This document shows positions 9,252-19,643 of a DNA stretch of 64,000 bases, in pieces. The position numbers were made by a program, and so were the translations under genes. Source of the stretch: Viola odorata (lineage: Eukaryota > Streptophyta > Magnoliopsida > Malpighiales > Violaceae); assembly GCA_963691705.1 (NCBI GenBank), contig OY829537.1, forward strand, positions 56,706,304 through 56,770,303, written 5' to 3'. Position 1 is the first letter of the stretch. Every line of letters starts with the position of its first letter. Below the pieces are notes generated by a model. It saw only the letters and a program-made list of their open reading frames with translations. It was not told the origin of the DNA and did no database searches.

Positions 9252-11561
9252 GGCGAGAAGTGCTTGCCGTTCTTTAAAGTGATACGCAAGAAAGCTTCTT
9301 TCGGATGGACACAAGAGTGCGAAGAGGCGTTCGTGGGTTTGAAAACATACTTGTCGTCCGACTTGGTACTAACACGACCGGAATCGGGCGACGCCCTATT
9401 CTTGTACCTCGGCGTCGCGGATGAAGTGGTCAGTGCCGTTTTGGTCCGGGAGGATAATCACGCCCATCGCCCCGTGTTCTTTGTTAGCCATGTGTTAAAA
9501 GATGCCGAGGTGCGATACACCCACATTGAAAAGGTGGCATTCACCCTGCTACAGTCCACACGAAAGATGGATAGGTACTTCCAGGCCCATCCTGTCATCG
9601 TGCTCATGGATCAGCCTTTGAGAAGAATTCTTAGGAAACCAGAATCCTCGGGGAGGATGTTGATTTGGTCAATTGAGCTGGAACAATATGGATTACAGTA
9701 CAAAGCTCGGCCATCCGTAAAAGCTCAGGTTTTGGCAAATTTTATCGCCGAGTGTACATTTACTGGCGACAAGGCGGCGGAGCCGCTCGAGAAGAAAGAA
9801 AGTGATGCAAAGGTCCCACTCTCAGAGGCCCCCGCGGACATATGGGTCATCTATGTAGATGGCGCCAAAAATCAGGAGTTGGCGGGAGCTGGCATATACA
9901 TGATCGGGCCACATAATGTGCAGGTGCGGCATTCCATTAGAATCCTGCAACCATTGTCCAACAAAGCAGCAGAGTATGAAGCGTTGTTGGCGGGGCTTAG
10001 AGTAGGAAAGAGCCTCTTCGCTAAAACTGAAAATGACCTGGTAGCAGGAGCCCCACGGTTGAAAATACGAGGGGACTCCAAGTTGATAATTGATCAAGTC
10101 TTGGGACATTCCCAAGCTAGAGAACCGATCATGGCGCAATACCTCTCGAAAGGGAAAAGGGAATTGGCAGAAATGGAACCAAGCGGCGTGTATGTTACTT
10201 TGGAACACATTCCGCGGGAGGACAATACGGAGACAGATAATCTTGCCAAGGCGGCAGCTAATCAGGAGGCTGTCATACCAGAAGGCGTGCACTATGAGGA
10301 AAGGTCATTACCGTCCTTCATGGAGGAACAGTTGTCGCTATGTGTGGAGGAGATTGAAAAGGACTGGAGGGTCCCTGTGATAAATTTTTTGAAGCACGAC
10401 GAGTTGCCCAGCGACAGTACAGAGAAGAAAAAAGTACTGAAGCAAGCGGCAAGGTGCACTTATTATGATGGGGAGTTAATTCGGAGATGTTCCTCGCACC
10501 CAGCCGCAAAATGTATAACGGAACAAGAAGGCCTCCATACCCTGCGCGAGATTCATGAAGGCATCTGCGGCATGCACGTGTCGGGTGGTACCATGGCGGC
10601 GCAGGTGTTTCGGTCAGGATTCTATTGGCCCACTATTCGCAGGGATTGTAACAACTTTGTGCAATCATGCCATAAGTGTCAAGAATTTGCCAAAATCCCT
10701 CGACGACCCGCCACTGAAATATCTCAGATCGTGGCACCTTGTCCTTTTGCCAAGTGGGGAATCGATATTTTAGGCCCTTTTCCTAAGGCCAGGTCTCAAC
10801 TGAAATTTGTAATTGTGGCAGTGGACTGCTTTACCAAATGGGCAGAAGCGGAAACGGTAGCCAGTATTACGATGGAGAAGGTATGGCACTTCTTTAAGCA
10901 CCAAGTGATCATGCATTTCAGGGTACCTTGCATGCTAGTTAGCGACAATGGGGCACAGTTTACCAACCGCTTCTTCAAAGAACAATGTGATGAATTCCAG
11001 ATCGAGCAGAGGTTCTCCTCTGTGGCGCATCCTCAGACTAACGGCCAGGCGGAGGTAACCAACCGAAGCATACTGAGCGGTATTAAGAAAAATCTTGAGG
11101 GGTCGAAAAAGAAGTGGCCAGACGAGCTACCCTATGTAATGTGGGCTTACGGCATGACCGTCAAAACTAGTACGGGGGAAACGCCCTTTGCGATGGCCTT
11201 TGGTACCGAAGCAGTAACGCCTGTCGAAATTGGCACCCTAAGCTTAAGGGTGGAATATTTCAAGGAGGAGTTAAACGAGGAAAGGTTACGTGCTAACCTT
11301 GATATGCTACCTGAGGCGCGCGAGGAAGTCCTCTTGAAAATAATGCACTACAAAAGAAGAATGGCGCGGTATCACAACAGACATGTTAAGGAGCAGCTGC
11401 TCAATGCGGGAGACCTCATGCTCAGGGACAAACGAGCAGCGGGCCAACGAATGTGGAAACATAGCTCAAACTGGGAGGGCCCGTACCGCGTCACTCGTGT
11501 TATCGGAAAGAGAGCGTATCACCTCGAAACGCTTGACGGTACTCCCTTACCTAACTCTTGA
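9252..11561 (+). pseudogene. pol: pol: RNase H, second (archaeal-type) RNase H and integrase, long open segment
   Basis: An open stretch of about 770 codons, without an ATG start, continues the reverse transcriptase frame. Residue numbers count from 9264. The first RNase H covers about 14-150. A second RNase H follows with YVDGA at 197 (D199), AAEYE near 235-239, GDS at 270-272 (D271) and PREDN/TD near 317-325; a dual RNase H marks the Tat lineage. Integrase has an H431/H438, C469/C472 zinc finger, catalytic D501, D561 (SDNGAQF) and E597 (D-x59-D-x35-E), and a C-terminal GPY/F motif (NWEGPYRV). No chromodomain follows. The stop at 11559-11561 falls inside a conserved ending; the frame continues as NIARLKLYH to TGA at 11598-11600. 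All visible catalytic residues of this part are kept. Confidence 0.92.
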
Positions 11562-11599
11562 AATATTGCTCGATTAAAATTATATCATGCTAGAATTTG

Positions 11600-11880
11600 A
11601 CATGTCGATTGGTCTTGAAATAGAAATTGAATTGGTCTAGAAATTAAAAGTGACATGCCGTTGGGCATGGTCTAGAAATTAAAAGTGACATGCCGTTGGG
11701 CATGGTCTTGAAATAGAAATAATGAAAATTGACATGCCGGCGGGCATGGTCTAGAAATTGAAATAATGAAATGTGACATGTCGGTGGGCATGGTCTAGAA
11801 ATTGAAATGTTACATGCCGGTGGGCATGGTCTAGAAATTGAAATAATGAAATGTGACATGTCATTGGGCATGGTCTAACA
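11600..11880 (+). repeat. Minisatellite just after pol
   Basis: About six copies of a 34-46 bp unit with the core GACATGCCG-TGGGCATGGTCTAGAAATTG; GGGCATGGTCT recurs near 11663, 11698, 11741, 11787, 11822 and 11867, with a degenerate first copy near 11605. Units differ by presence or absence of AAATAATGAAAT. Hypervariable tandem repeats after pol are known in Tat/Ogre elements. Confidence 0.85.
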
Positions 11881-11958
11881 ATTGTTGTGGAAATATTTCT
11901 TGTTCCTTGTTGGTTGTCTGTGTAATGTGTAGATAACAAGGAAAGGAGGATGTCGGGG

Positions 11959-12392
11959 GTGAAAAGTCCTAGCCTTGGGGCAGAACGGGCTAATGCAGAT
12001 GGGTCGTCAAGACGAGGCACTCCCCGGCGATCCTGGAAATATATGGTGCTGGAAGTGAAAAATTCTGGCCTTGTGAGGCCGGCCTTGATCAGGCGGCTCG
12101 CTAAGATGAGACACGCTCCAGCACTGTCGGGAGTGAAAATCCTATCCTGGGGAAACCCAGAGAGGGCACGTCCCGACTCCCCTTGGGGTGTAAAGTCCTA
12201 TCCTTGTGACAGCCTGTGCTCACATAGGCGGATGATCATTAAGTGAGGCACGACCCTAGGGAAGATAAAAACTCCACCTCGTAAGTGAAAATCCTATCCT
12301 TACGAGGGTAGCGCTAACATAGCCCCCTCGTAAAGAAGGGGCACGTTCTGAGGTGCGAGGGCAACGCTGAGGAAGTGAAAAGTCCTATCCTC
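11959..12392 (+). repeat. Six spaced copies of a 17-18 bp motif
   Basis: Variants of GTGAAAATCCTATCCTT begin at 11959, 12055, 12133, 12188, 12285 and 12375, separated by 55-97 bp of unlike sequence. The motif is conserved while the spacers are not, so it is not a simple tandem repeat. No open frame covers the region. It may be a decayed longer repeat or a recurring protein or RNA signal. Confidence 0.7.
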
Positions 12393-12549
12393 ATGATGGC
12401 TGGCCCTGATCAGGCGGTGCACTGAGAGGGAGCACTTCCCGGCCGATTGGAGAAATGCGGGAAGTCACGGTACCCCAGCTAGTAACCGGAAGGGAAAAAC
12501 CCGGTGAAGTTTGGCTGGAAGAGTACGTGACACGAGCGACATCGGGCTG

Positions 12550-12810
12550 AATCGCGCCAAGTGAGTTGGGGAAATACGCGCCCACACCCCAAGGTAATTA
12601 AGATATTTTAGTAGATGTCGCTACTAATGTAAATGATAAGTGAAAATGTGCAGAAAATTCGGCACAAGCGATATCTCGGAAGGATCGCGCTAAGAAAGTG
12701 AGGAGCGCGCGCGGCAATGGCCCAAGGTAACTAAGGCTTTTGGGGAATATGTCGCTACTAACGAAAGTTATAAGTAAAATGCGCAGAAAATTTAGTAAAG
12801 TGTCAAAGTG
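12550..12810 (+). repeat. Diverged tandem duplication with period of about 133 bp
   Basis: AAGGTAATTAAG at 12591 and AAGGTAACTAAGG at 12724 head two matching stretches, each followed by ATGTCGCTACTAA and by GCAGAAAATT. The region lies in the non-coding spacer between pol and the antisense genes. Confidence 0.65.
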
Positions 12811-13190
12811 ATGGAGCACTTGGAAAATAATGACGCCGCGGAGAGGCAGAGCGTCTAAAGGGGAGATCCAGTCGTCTCAAGCATGGTATGAGATAATGGT
12901 GAGGAGCGGATCTACCCTATTGCGCGAGGAGAAATGCACGACGACAGGGCATGTTGTGGCCCCGTAAGGGAAGTTCAAAGGCGCAGGCCACATCAGTTCA
13001 ACGGTGGCAACCAGTTTTGGAAAGAAGGGCTAACGAAAGTAAAGTGAGAAAGACCATCGATAAAGTAAAATGATGGTAAATTGTGCAAACTGTTTGTACA
13101 AGAGGGGATACTTGTTTAAACAAAAGGCCCCAAAAACACAAAATGGACAAAGAAGTCAGGGCGCCCGATCGATAAAAAGAGAAGTGACAT
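12811..13190 (+). other. Spacer between repeats and antisense gene 1
   Basis: No gene, repeat or RNA feature was recognised. It is the 3' flank of antisense gene 1; no AATAAA was seen on the minus strand close to that gene's end. Confidence 0.5.
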
Positions 13191-14133
13191 TTACGGCTTG
13201 GGCATGCTGCTATCCCCCTCGCTATGCCGTGGCCTCTTCGCTTGACGGTAGCCCTCTTCCGTGAGGAACTCGGACTTCTACTTGAACAGGCGGATAATGG
13301 CATCAGCGTCAAAGAAATTGCAGCCGTGACGCTCAATGAAGCAGTCGGCCATGAGGCCTGCAGTTTATTCTAGAAACCATTTACACCTATCTGTCGTTTC
13401 CTCCGTAAGAGCGGCATTCTTACTTTGCTCCGCTTGAAGGGCGGCATCACTCGTGGCCTGGTGTCCTTTGGCCTCTTCCAACTCTTTCCTCGCAACTCCC
13501 AAACTGGCTTCTGCACATTGTCGCTCTTCAACACTCTTCCTTAGCTCCTCTTGAGTTTTATGAAGTTCCCTTTGGTACTTGCTGATTTCTTCCAAGAGCT
13601 GGTGATTAGTGTTGCGCCATTCCTGGAAGGAAGATTGGAGAGAGCTCATTCGTCTCGTCACATTCCTAGACCAGTAATGGAAACCCTGAAAGCTAGAGAA
13701 CAGTTGGGTCCTTATCTGTTGCAGTTGCTCGCCCTCGGCAACAAAGAGGAAGGGCTGCTCCTCCTCCTCAACCGAAAATAGATGCCCTGCCAGATAGGCG
13801 GACGTTGCTAGGGAGCTGTCGCCTCCCAATGCCCTCCCAGTCCTCCTCTGTAAGATCCTCCAGGAAGTCCAAAGGATTGCCAGGTGGAGGAGATGACGCG
13901 GCAAAAGAAGAGTGAAGCGGCGCAGAGGTAGCCCCATTCCCTGCCAGGCTAGAGCCTTTATGACCCGCCAAGGGGTCGGTATTGGTGACGCCGCCTTGCC
14001 TCTCCTGACCAGCGGCAAAGTCGTTCGCTGAAGCTGAGTCCTCACTAAGACGCGGTCGCTTGGGGTCAAGAATACCCGACAAATCCATGCCGTCGCGCGA
14101 AGGAGTAGCAGAAGAGGCAACAGCAGCGGTATC

Positions 14134-14208
14134 CTACGTGCAAAAGAAATAGGGGAATTAAGAAACAAACACAAAATGTATAGACAGAGAAAATTTTGTA
14201 AAAACCAC
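14134..14208 (-). other. Predicted 75-bp intron in antisense gene 1
   Basis: On the minus strand the donor is TGTTCAG|GTGGTTTTT and the acceptor TTTTGCACGTAG|GATACC, with a T-rich body. Removing it joins proline-rich coding sequence to the frame of MDLSGILDPKRP. Not proven without RNA. Confidence 0.5.
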
Positions 14209-14516
14209 CTGAACAGGAGGACGGGTAGGAGCGATAACGCGAAGGCAGAGAGTTCTTTTCTTCTTTCTTGCAAGGGGAGGACGAGAAGATGACGCTCATG
14301 TAGGAACAACGCTAGGGGAGGAAATTGGCTCAGCAGTTGATGTGGCAGTAGCCTCTACTCGAGAAAGAGAAGAGGACTCAGGTGCAGAAGTGGACGCGTG
14401 CGTGGTGTCAGTCACGGCACCAGCCGAGGTGGCAGAAAGAGCCCTTTTTTCTCTCTTCTGCTGAGCTCTTCTCTCTCTTTTCTTGATGCAGTCAGGTTTG
14501 CACCCGGCGAGAGGAT

Positions 14517-14586
14517 CTGTAGAAATAAGAAATGAATGTTAGAGTTAGTATAGGTATGGAATAGTGAACAAAGGGACGGTGCTCAC
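14517..14586 (-). other. Predicted 70-bp intron in antisense gene 1
   Basis: On the minus strand the donor is CATTCAAA|GTGAGCACC and the acceptor TATTTCTACAG|ATCCTC, with an AT-rich body (TTAACTCTAACATTC-type). The paralogous gene has a donor-like GTGAGC at the equivalent place (17410), supporting a conserved intron position. Confidence 0.55.
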
Positions 14587-15292
14587 TTTGAATGCAATTC
14601 TGGATGTCGCCCCGGCACGCGAGTTCGCGAGTGCGAACACCGGGAATCCCCGACAGGTTGAGCAGTTTGTCCAGCCAGCCTTGGTCAACTGGTCCTAACT
14701 CTGGCCTGCCACCCCAGGCAGCGTCTCTGACGACGAGATTAAACCCGCTCCGCCACAAAGGCTGGGGCAGATTGATGATGAAGAATCCTTTCTTCCAAGC
14801 ATCAATAGAAGATTCAAGGAATAACAACTTCCAGGTAAAGAGGTTAGAGCTTCAACATCATAGCGAGGCGATATCGCTATGATGCCGTTGTTATGGTGGT
14901 ATAATTGAAAAAGGGAGTGAAGTAACAACAAGGAAGGAGATTCATTCCCTATATATCTACAGAGGGCTATAAAAGCATAAATGCCACAATAGGCGTTTGG
15001 ACTCAATTGGGCAGCATTCAGATCAAATTCAGAGAATAACTCGGCAATTAAAGGATCTAGAGGCAACCGAAAACCATAATGAAACATTTTGGCGTAAAGA
15101 ACCCTACGGTAATTCGCTATTAAGGCGAAGGGACTTTAGGGCAACTTCAGTAGAATACCCCTCCAGCTGGTCGAGAGTAGCATTATAGCTCCGCAGGCGC
15201 CGTCGAAGGACGGCAGTGGAAGCAATGGTGGAAACAGTAGTGTCAATATCCCCCTCCCCAGTAGAGCGGGGATAGCGGCGATTACGAGCCAT

Positions 15293-15964
15293 GTACAAGG
15301 TTAAAAGAAGGATAGAGAGGAAGGTACCTGTGGTGAGAAGAAGATCGAAGCACCCGGGCGGCGGCGGATCGTAGGAGGAAGAAGAGGAATTTTCTTTTCT
15401 TTCTTTTCATTTTTCAAAAGAGAAAGGTAACAAAAGATAAAGAGAAAGCACATGGGGGTTTTATAACCCTAAGGACTAAAGGGAACGACGGGTCAAGTGA
15501 TCGTAGTGTGTGACGTGTCAAGGGCAAAGAGACGCGGGAAGCGGGTACAACCTCTGAGGAGCGAAAAGACATGCTCAGCCCGCCAGTCTTTTAGCGTTCC
15601 CCTTTGATGACACGTGGGCTCAAAGCATCATGACTGTCTCCCCCGTATCAAATAAAAGGAGTCAGAGCATTAAATGCTCTGAAAAGGGTGCAGTCAAACC
15701 CGGCGGAAAGGAGCGGCAAGATGTAATGCCACGGCATGCAAGAGGCAAAGTGCGAAGAAAATGTAGTCAAGCGGCATGTGATAAAGGGTGACATCGCTAA
15801 GAAGCACGCATTATTTGGTCAAGATTACAAGATCTGTTAATTATTACAAGCAAGGAGGTGACGTCAAAGTCCAAATGGGAAAAATAATACAATAAGGGAG
15901 TAAGTAAAGAAGCGACACCAATAATCAAGCGGCATCAAATGGGCCCTTCCCAGGCACTGATCCA
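15293..15964. other. Spacer between antisense genes 1 and 2
   Basis: No gene was recognised. It holds the promoter side of antisense gene 1, including a purine-rich (minus: CT-rich) leader at about 15360-15450 and a TATA box, and the 3' flank of antisense gene 2. Confidence 0.5.
15459..15466 (-). promoter_or_regulatory. TATA box of antisense gene 1
   Basis: The minus strand reads AGGGTTATAAAACCCCC with TTATAAAA at 15466-15459, about 173 bp above the ATG at 15292 and followed by a CT-rich leader. The leader may itself be spliced (CACCACAG|GTACC near 15330). Confidence 0.5.
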
Positions 15965-18124
15965 CTACTCCTCTTCGGAGGAGAGGAAACCCTCTTGGCT
16001 CTCATCAATCTCTTTCACCCTCGCGGAGGCATACCTAGCGACCTCAGCGGGATCAGCGGACCTGCTGCGGTGCTGATCTGTCACCCCAGCGATAAAGGCT
16101 TGTTCAGTCTTCTTCTTCCACCAGGTCACCTTCTTGAAAGCTTTCGATAGGTCCGCATCGCGGGAGGATACCTCCTCAAGAAGGAATGAGTTCTTCTTCC
16201 TCTCAGCCACCAACTCAGCCTCTAAAGCTTCAACCTAGGCTTTTCCTTTAGATCTTTCCCGAGAAAGGTCAGCGCGGCACTCTCACAGTTCGGCCTGAGC
16301 GCGTTTGTGGAGTCGCGACAGCTCCTCTACCTTTAATAGGGCACCAGAGTTTTGAGATTGTGTAGCACGAGCCTTGATGAAGTAATGAAGCTGTCGAAAG
16401 GCAGCAAGGCAGTTGTTCATGACGCGCACATACTGAACTTCGGGAGGAAGTTGCAGTAGCCTACTCTCCTCCTCGGAGGCGCGAAACATTTCGCAGGCCA
16501 AGATAGCCGTGGGCTGATCTTGCGATAAAGGGTCTGATATACCCAGGGCACGAAACCCGTTAGTCCTAAATTTCGACAGATTTAGCCGGTGAGAGGGGGC
16601 CCCTTGAGGCCCGTCACGGGAAAGATCAGCAACAAAGCAAGGGGCGGAGATGCTGCCTGAGCCCCCGATGTCTCGAATTGAAGGAACAATGGGCAAGGGG
16701 ACTTCGGGGGAGAGTGAGAAGAACCAGGCCCACTTGGGACTGAGGGACTCACATCAGGAATACAGGGGCCAATGGGCGAGTGTGGAGGCTCCATGACAGG
16801 AGTGGAATCTGCAGTAGATGGTGGCATTGTCGCGGCAGAGGAGGTCTTGTTGGGGGCAGCCAGCCCCAGAGTCGAAGAAGCACCACCCAGTGATGCGGCA
16901 CCCTCCATAGTGGTGTCAGGAGAAGCGGCTATCCGAGAAGCGATGGTAGTGGCGGCGTCGCTTGGAGGAGATTGAGCAGTCATCTTGGTCACTGGAGCTT
17001 CGCTTGCTTCCCTAAGTTCTTTCGTTGAGCTGAGGAAGTCAGGCGGAGGCTCAGTTCCGTGTCCATGTCCTCCATGTCCTCGACTCCGTAGGAGAAAATC
17101 TTTGTGTCAGTCACTGGCAAACCAGACCCGGACCTCTTCTTCCGACTGGGTAACCAGTTCTCCATGAAGCGGGAAGTGCGGAAGGAGGAACCGCTTTCCC
17201 TGGAAAGAATCTCGTCTAAAGCTCTTTTCTTTATGGGCATACGGTGATCAGCTCGAGCCCCAACGGAAGTAGAGGGAGCAGTCATTGAAAGGGCGACAAC
17301 CTTGTGAGGAGCGTCACCTTCGAAGAGCGGTCGAGCGATGGTCTCCCCTGGGAAAAGTTATGTTAGTAAACAAGGGGTAAGCAAGGTAGCGGCGAAGCTC
17401 AAAAGCTCACCTATGGTACACTCAGTTAAAGGCCTGTACAAGGCAAAGTTTCAGATTTGGAAAGAGGACTCCATCTCCAGTAAGGCGTTGGCCTGATCTA
17501 ACTCTTCCCTAGACAGAGGCGCTGGCCTCGCCCAATCAACCACCTCCAGGTTGAAATCAGGACGCCACAGGCGAGAGGGTAATTCGACAACGAAGAAACC
17601 GCTCTTCCAGTTTTTGACGTTCCCCTCAAATCCTCGAAATTTTTGCCAAAAAGGCCTCACTAGAGCATCATCCCATCTTGGAATAATATTAATGAAGCCG
17701 TCGCGAAAAACCAGAGTCAAGAACTTGTGAAATAAAGCGACAGAGGGAGCAAGAATATCTTTTAATTCGCAAGCACGATGGAAGACATAGATGCAACTCC
17801 ATGAGGAAGGGGTAATCTGCGCAGGGTTAAGCCCGTGCTCGGCAACATACGCTCTAGCGTGTCATGAACTGGGAGGCGGAACCCATATTGAAACATCTTA
17901 AAATAAAGAATCCTATGAGTTTTCCAGAGCCGGCTATGAAGCCTCATAGTGTCAGAAGGAATAGTGAGGCGATAGCCGCAGCGGAAGGTAATATTATTGC
18001 TTTCCAGTTCTAGGCGTAAGACAGTAGGGCAAGTAAAGATGCTAGGGGTGTTTTCAAGCTCGGGATATCGAGGAATTAGCCTAGGGGTAGCTAAAGAGCT
18101 AGATTGAGATCTCGTGCGAGGCAT
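15965..18124 (-). pseudogene. Antisense gene 2: 'gypsy-type transposon' domain plus coiled coil, broken
   Basis: ATG at 18124 (MPRTRSQSSS). The first 90 codons end in FKMFQYGFRLPVHDTLERML; a one-base loss near 17845, absent from the element 1 copy, then shifts the frame. The domain resumes with LTLVFRDGFINIIPRWDD and NWKSGFFVVELPSRLW (17720-17454). TGA follows at 17453-17451. A candidate intron is 17410-17348 (GTGAGC...TTTTCCCAG, 63 bp, short for plants). The middle (17347-16700) has a basic segment (MPIKKRALDE, SRKKRSGSG) and a Ser/Pro/Thr-rich stretch, with frame changes near 17060 and 16700. The end (16696-15965) is a charged coiled coil finishing EGFLSSEEE, interrupted by TGA 16285-16283 and TAG 16237-16235. 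It has the same architecture as antisense gene 1. No enzyme motif was seen, so the name of the family should not be read as proof of transposase activity. Confidence 0.68.
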
Positions 18125-18642
18125 GATAGATAAAGCAACAAAGGAAAATCAAAAGCAAGATCGAGCAGAATACCTTGAAAGAGAGAAGACTGAAATTAAT
18201 AGGCGAGTCGCCTGGATGCGAACGAGAGAATTTCCTCGGAGCGAGCGAAAAATGAAGAGAGTTCTGAAGTATAAAAAGGAGCAAAAATTTACAAAGAAGG
18301 AGCGTTTTTCCTTTAAAAAGAGACGGTGGAAAAGTCAGACAGAAGAGCAACCTATCACAGCAAGACACGTACGGGACAAATGGGACACGTGGAAAGACCC
18401 TGACAGAAACTTAAAGTCAAGCGCTCGCCTCGAGTGTCGTAAAAGAAAGACTCGTTAATTACAAGAAACCCTACAAAGATGGTCGTATGAAGCGGTAATC
18501 GGCTGTCCAGCGACAGTTATCCGATAGGGCCGCGATTGTAGCAAAAGCGAAAAGAAAAAGGCAAACGACATTTTGTTTCATTTCATTCTATTTTATTTAT
18601 TGAAAGAGAAAGCCAGCGACATCTACAATAAGTGCGACATCG
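18125..18642. other. Spacer above antisense gene 2 with poly(A)-type signal of the small gene
   Basis: The minus strand has overlapping AATAAATAAAA at about 18601-18592, 42 bp beyond the stop of the small antisense gene (18643), in the place expected of a plant poly(A) signal. The rest is the upstream region of antisense gene 2; only a weak TATA-like sequence is seen. Plus-strand open frames here are not supported. Confidence 0.55.
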
Positions 18643-19131
18643 TCAGTCCTCGTCCGCCCAGTGTATGTCATAGACATAATCGTAATCCTCTGGAGACGAT
18701 GGCGACCCACTGTTATAGAAAGGAAAGGGCTCGCCAATCTCGAAAGGCCTTTTACCAAGCCCAGTCGCGGAACCTATCATAGGCGGAGTTTCCTCCTTTG
18801 AAGCGGCGTGGGAGCTTTCCTCCAGGGTCGGGGTAACCAGTCCTGGGGCGGCATCTTGCATAGAAGTCCTGTCCTTAGGAAAAGGACAAGGGACGGATGG
18901 TGATGCTTCGTCCTTTTGCCGCAGCGAAAGGTAGTGAGGTTCAAAGTCGGCAAAGAAGGATTCGAAAGATTGTTTCTTTGTTTTCTTCAATCTCTTGCGA
19001 CCCCGGTACTTTACGGAATGTCTGGCAGGCCTCTAGGGGGGTGAGAGTGGAGGATTGTCGGAGTCGGGAGAAGTTGGAGGGGTCGGAGGAGAATCTCGGG
19101 CGGCAGTATACAAAAGATGAGAGTCAGCCAT
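18643..19131 (-). pseudogene. Small antisense gene (162 codons), one in-frame stop
   Basis: ATG at 19131 (MADSHLLYTAARDS) opens a frame that runs to 18643 and is broken only by TAG at 19035-19033, where element 1 has TGG. Order in the protein: Pro/Ser-rich N-terminus (PPTPPTSPDSDNPP), basic cluster RGRKRLKKTKK (possible nuclear localisation signal), conserved FFADFEPHY, Pro-rich middle, and an acidic aromatic tail (EDYDYVYDIHWADED). A TATA box lies 75 bp above the ATG and a poly(A)-type signal 42 bp below the stop, so the unit has the full outline of a compact intronless gene of about 0.65 kb. No family was recognised. A single G-to-A change would explain the stop. Confidence 0.68.
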
Positions 19132-19643
19132 GGAAATATCAGTAAGAGTGTGAAGAAAGAAGAAAAAAAGATGAACAGAGAAAGAAAGGAAGAACCCCAT
19201 TATATAGCCGAGGTGAGGAAGCGTGCCTGAGATAACGTCTGTTAGGGGGAAAGATCTGACTCTGCAACTGTCAAAAGTCTGCACCAGCCAGGAGGCACCG
19301 AAATCGTTGCCCAATCCGTTAACACTGAAAAACGGCACAAAATATATTCAGGACAGGTGCGATATGGGAAAATCGTCATTATGAGCCAGGTAGGAAAATA
19401 AAGTTACGGGATCCCAAGGAACACCAAGCTCACAATAAGTGAGAATAAAAGTTGTTTTCTAAGAAAGACGATATGAGAAAGAAGAAAAACATTGACAGCG
19501 CGGCAAGTGAATAAGGGAAAGCATATTTATTTACTTAAAGGGCTCAGCGGCCCGAGATTACAAAAAGGCCTAACGGCCCGGAGTTACAAAAGGTGGCCCC
19601 AGAGGAGCACAGAAAGACACGCCAAGAGGATCCCCATCCCTGG
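19132..19643. other. Spacer between small antisense gene and the 128-residue gene
   Basis: It holds the promoter of the small gene and the 3' flank of the 128-residue gene. An AATAAA on the minus strand (19531-19526) is 113 bp below the stop at 19644. The tandem GC-rich pair also seen in element 1 is at about 19543-19592. No other gene was seen. Confidence 0.55.
19199..19206 (-). promoter_or_regulatory. TATA box of the small antisense gene (element 2)
   Basis: The minus strand reads GGCTATATAATGGGG, with TATATAAT at 19206-19199, 75 bp above the ATG at 19131. It is conserved in position with element 1. Confidence 0.55.

Larger units (their letters stand above)
13191..15292 (-). pseudogene. 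Antisense gene 1: 'gypsy-type transposon' domain plus coiled coil, broken
   Basis: It starts at ATG 15292 (MARNRRYPRST). Frame changes near 15115 and 14835 split the N-terminal domain: MFHYGFRLPLDPL then AWKKGFFIINLPQPLWRSGF, blocks that resemble the plant PF04195-type domain. Plausible introns with GT-AG ends are 14586-14517 (70 bp) and 14208-14134 (75 bp), both in minus-strand sense. Next comes a Ser/Thr/Pro-rich stretch (MDLSGILDPKRPRLSEDS), another frame change near 13800, then a long heptad-like coiled coil (about 13660-13400, HQLLEEISKYQRELHKTQEELRKS broken here for length limits as HQLLEEISKY and HKTQEELRKS). TAG at 13365-13367 and 13278-13280 precede the final stop at 13191. A TATA box lies 173 bp upstream. 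The function is unknown; it is a diverged paralogue of the gene at 18124-15965. Confidence 0.68.

Noticed and set aside
9822..10978. Minus-strand open frames inside pol (up to 156 codons)
   Set aside because: They lie opposite a well-supported RNase H and integrase reading frame and have no recognisable features.
11400..11600. Chromodomain after integrase
   Set aside because: After the GPY/F motif the frame ends within about 35 codons and no aromatic-cage pattern is present.
13365..14309. A 314-codon minus-strand frame with a hydrophobic N-terminal half, resembling a membrane or env-like protein
   Set aside because: The hydrophobic half is the wrong frame of a coding region (the proper frame reads MDLSGILDPKRP) and also runs through a predicted intron. 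Only its coiled-coil half belongs to a real gene.
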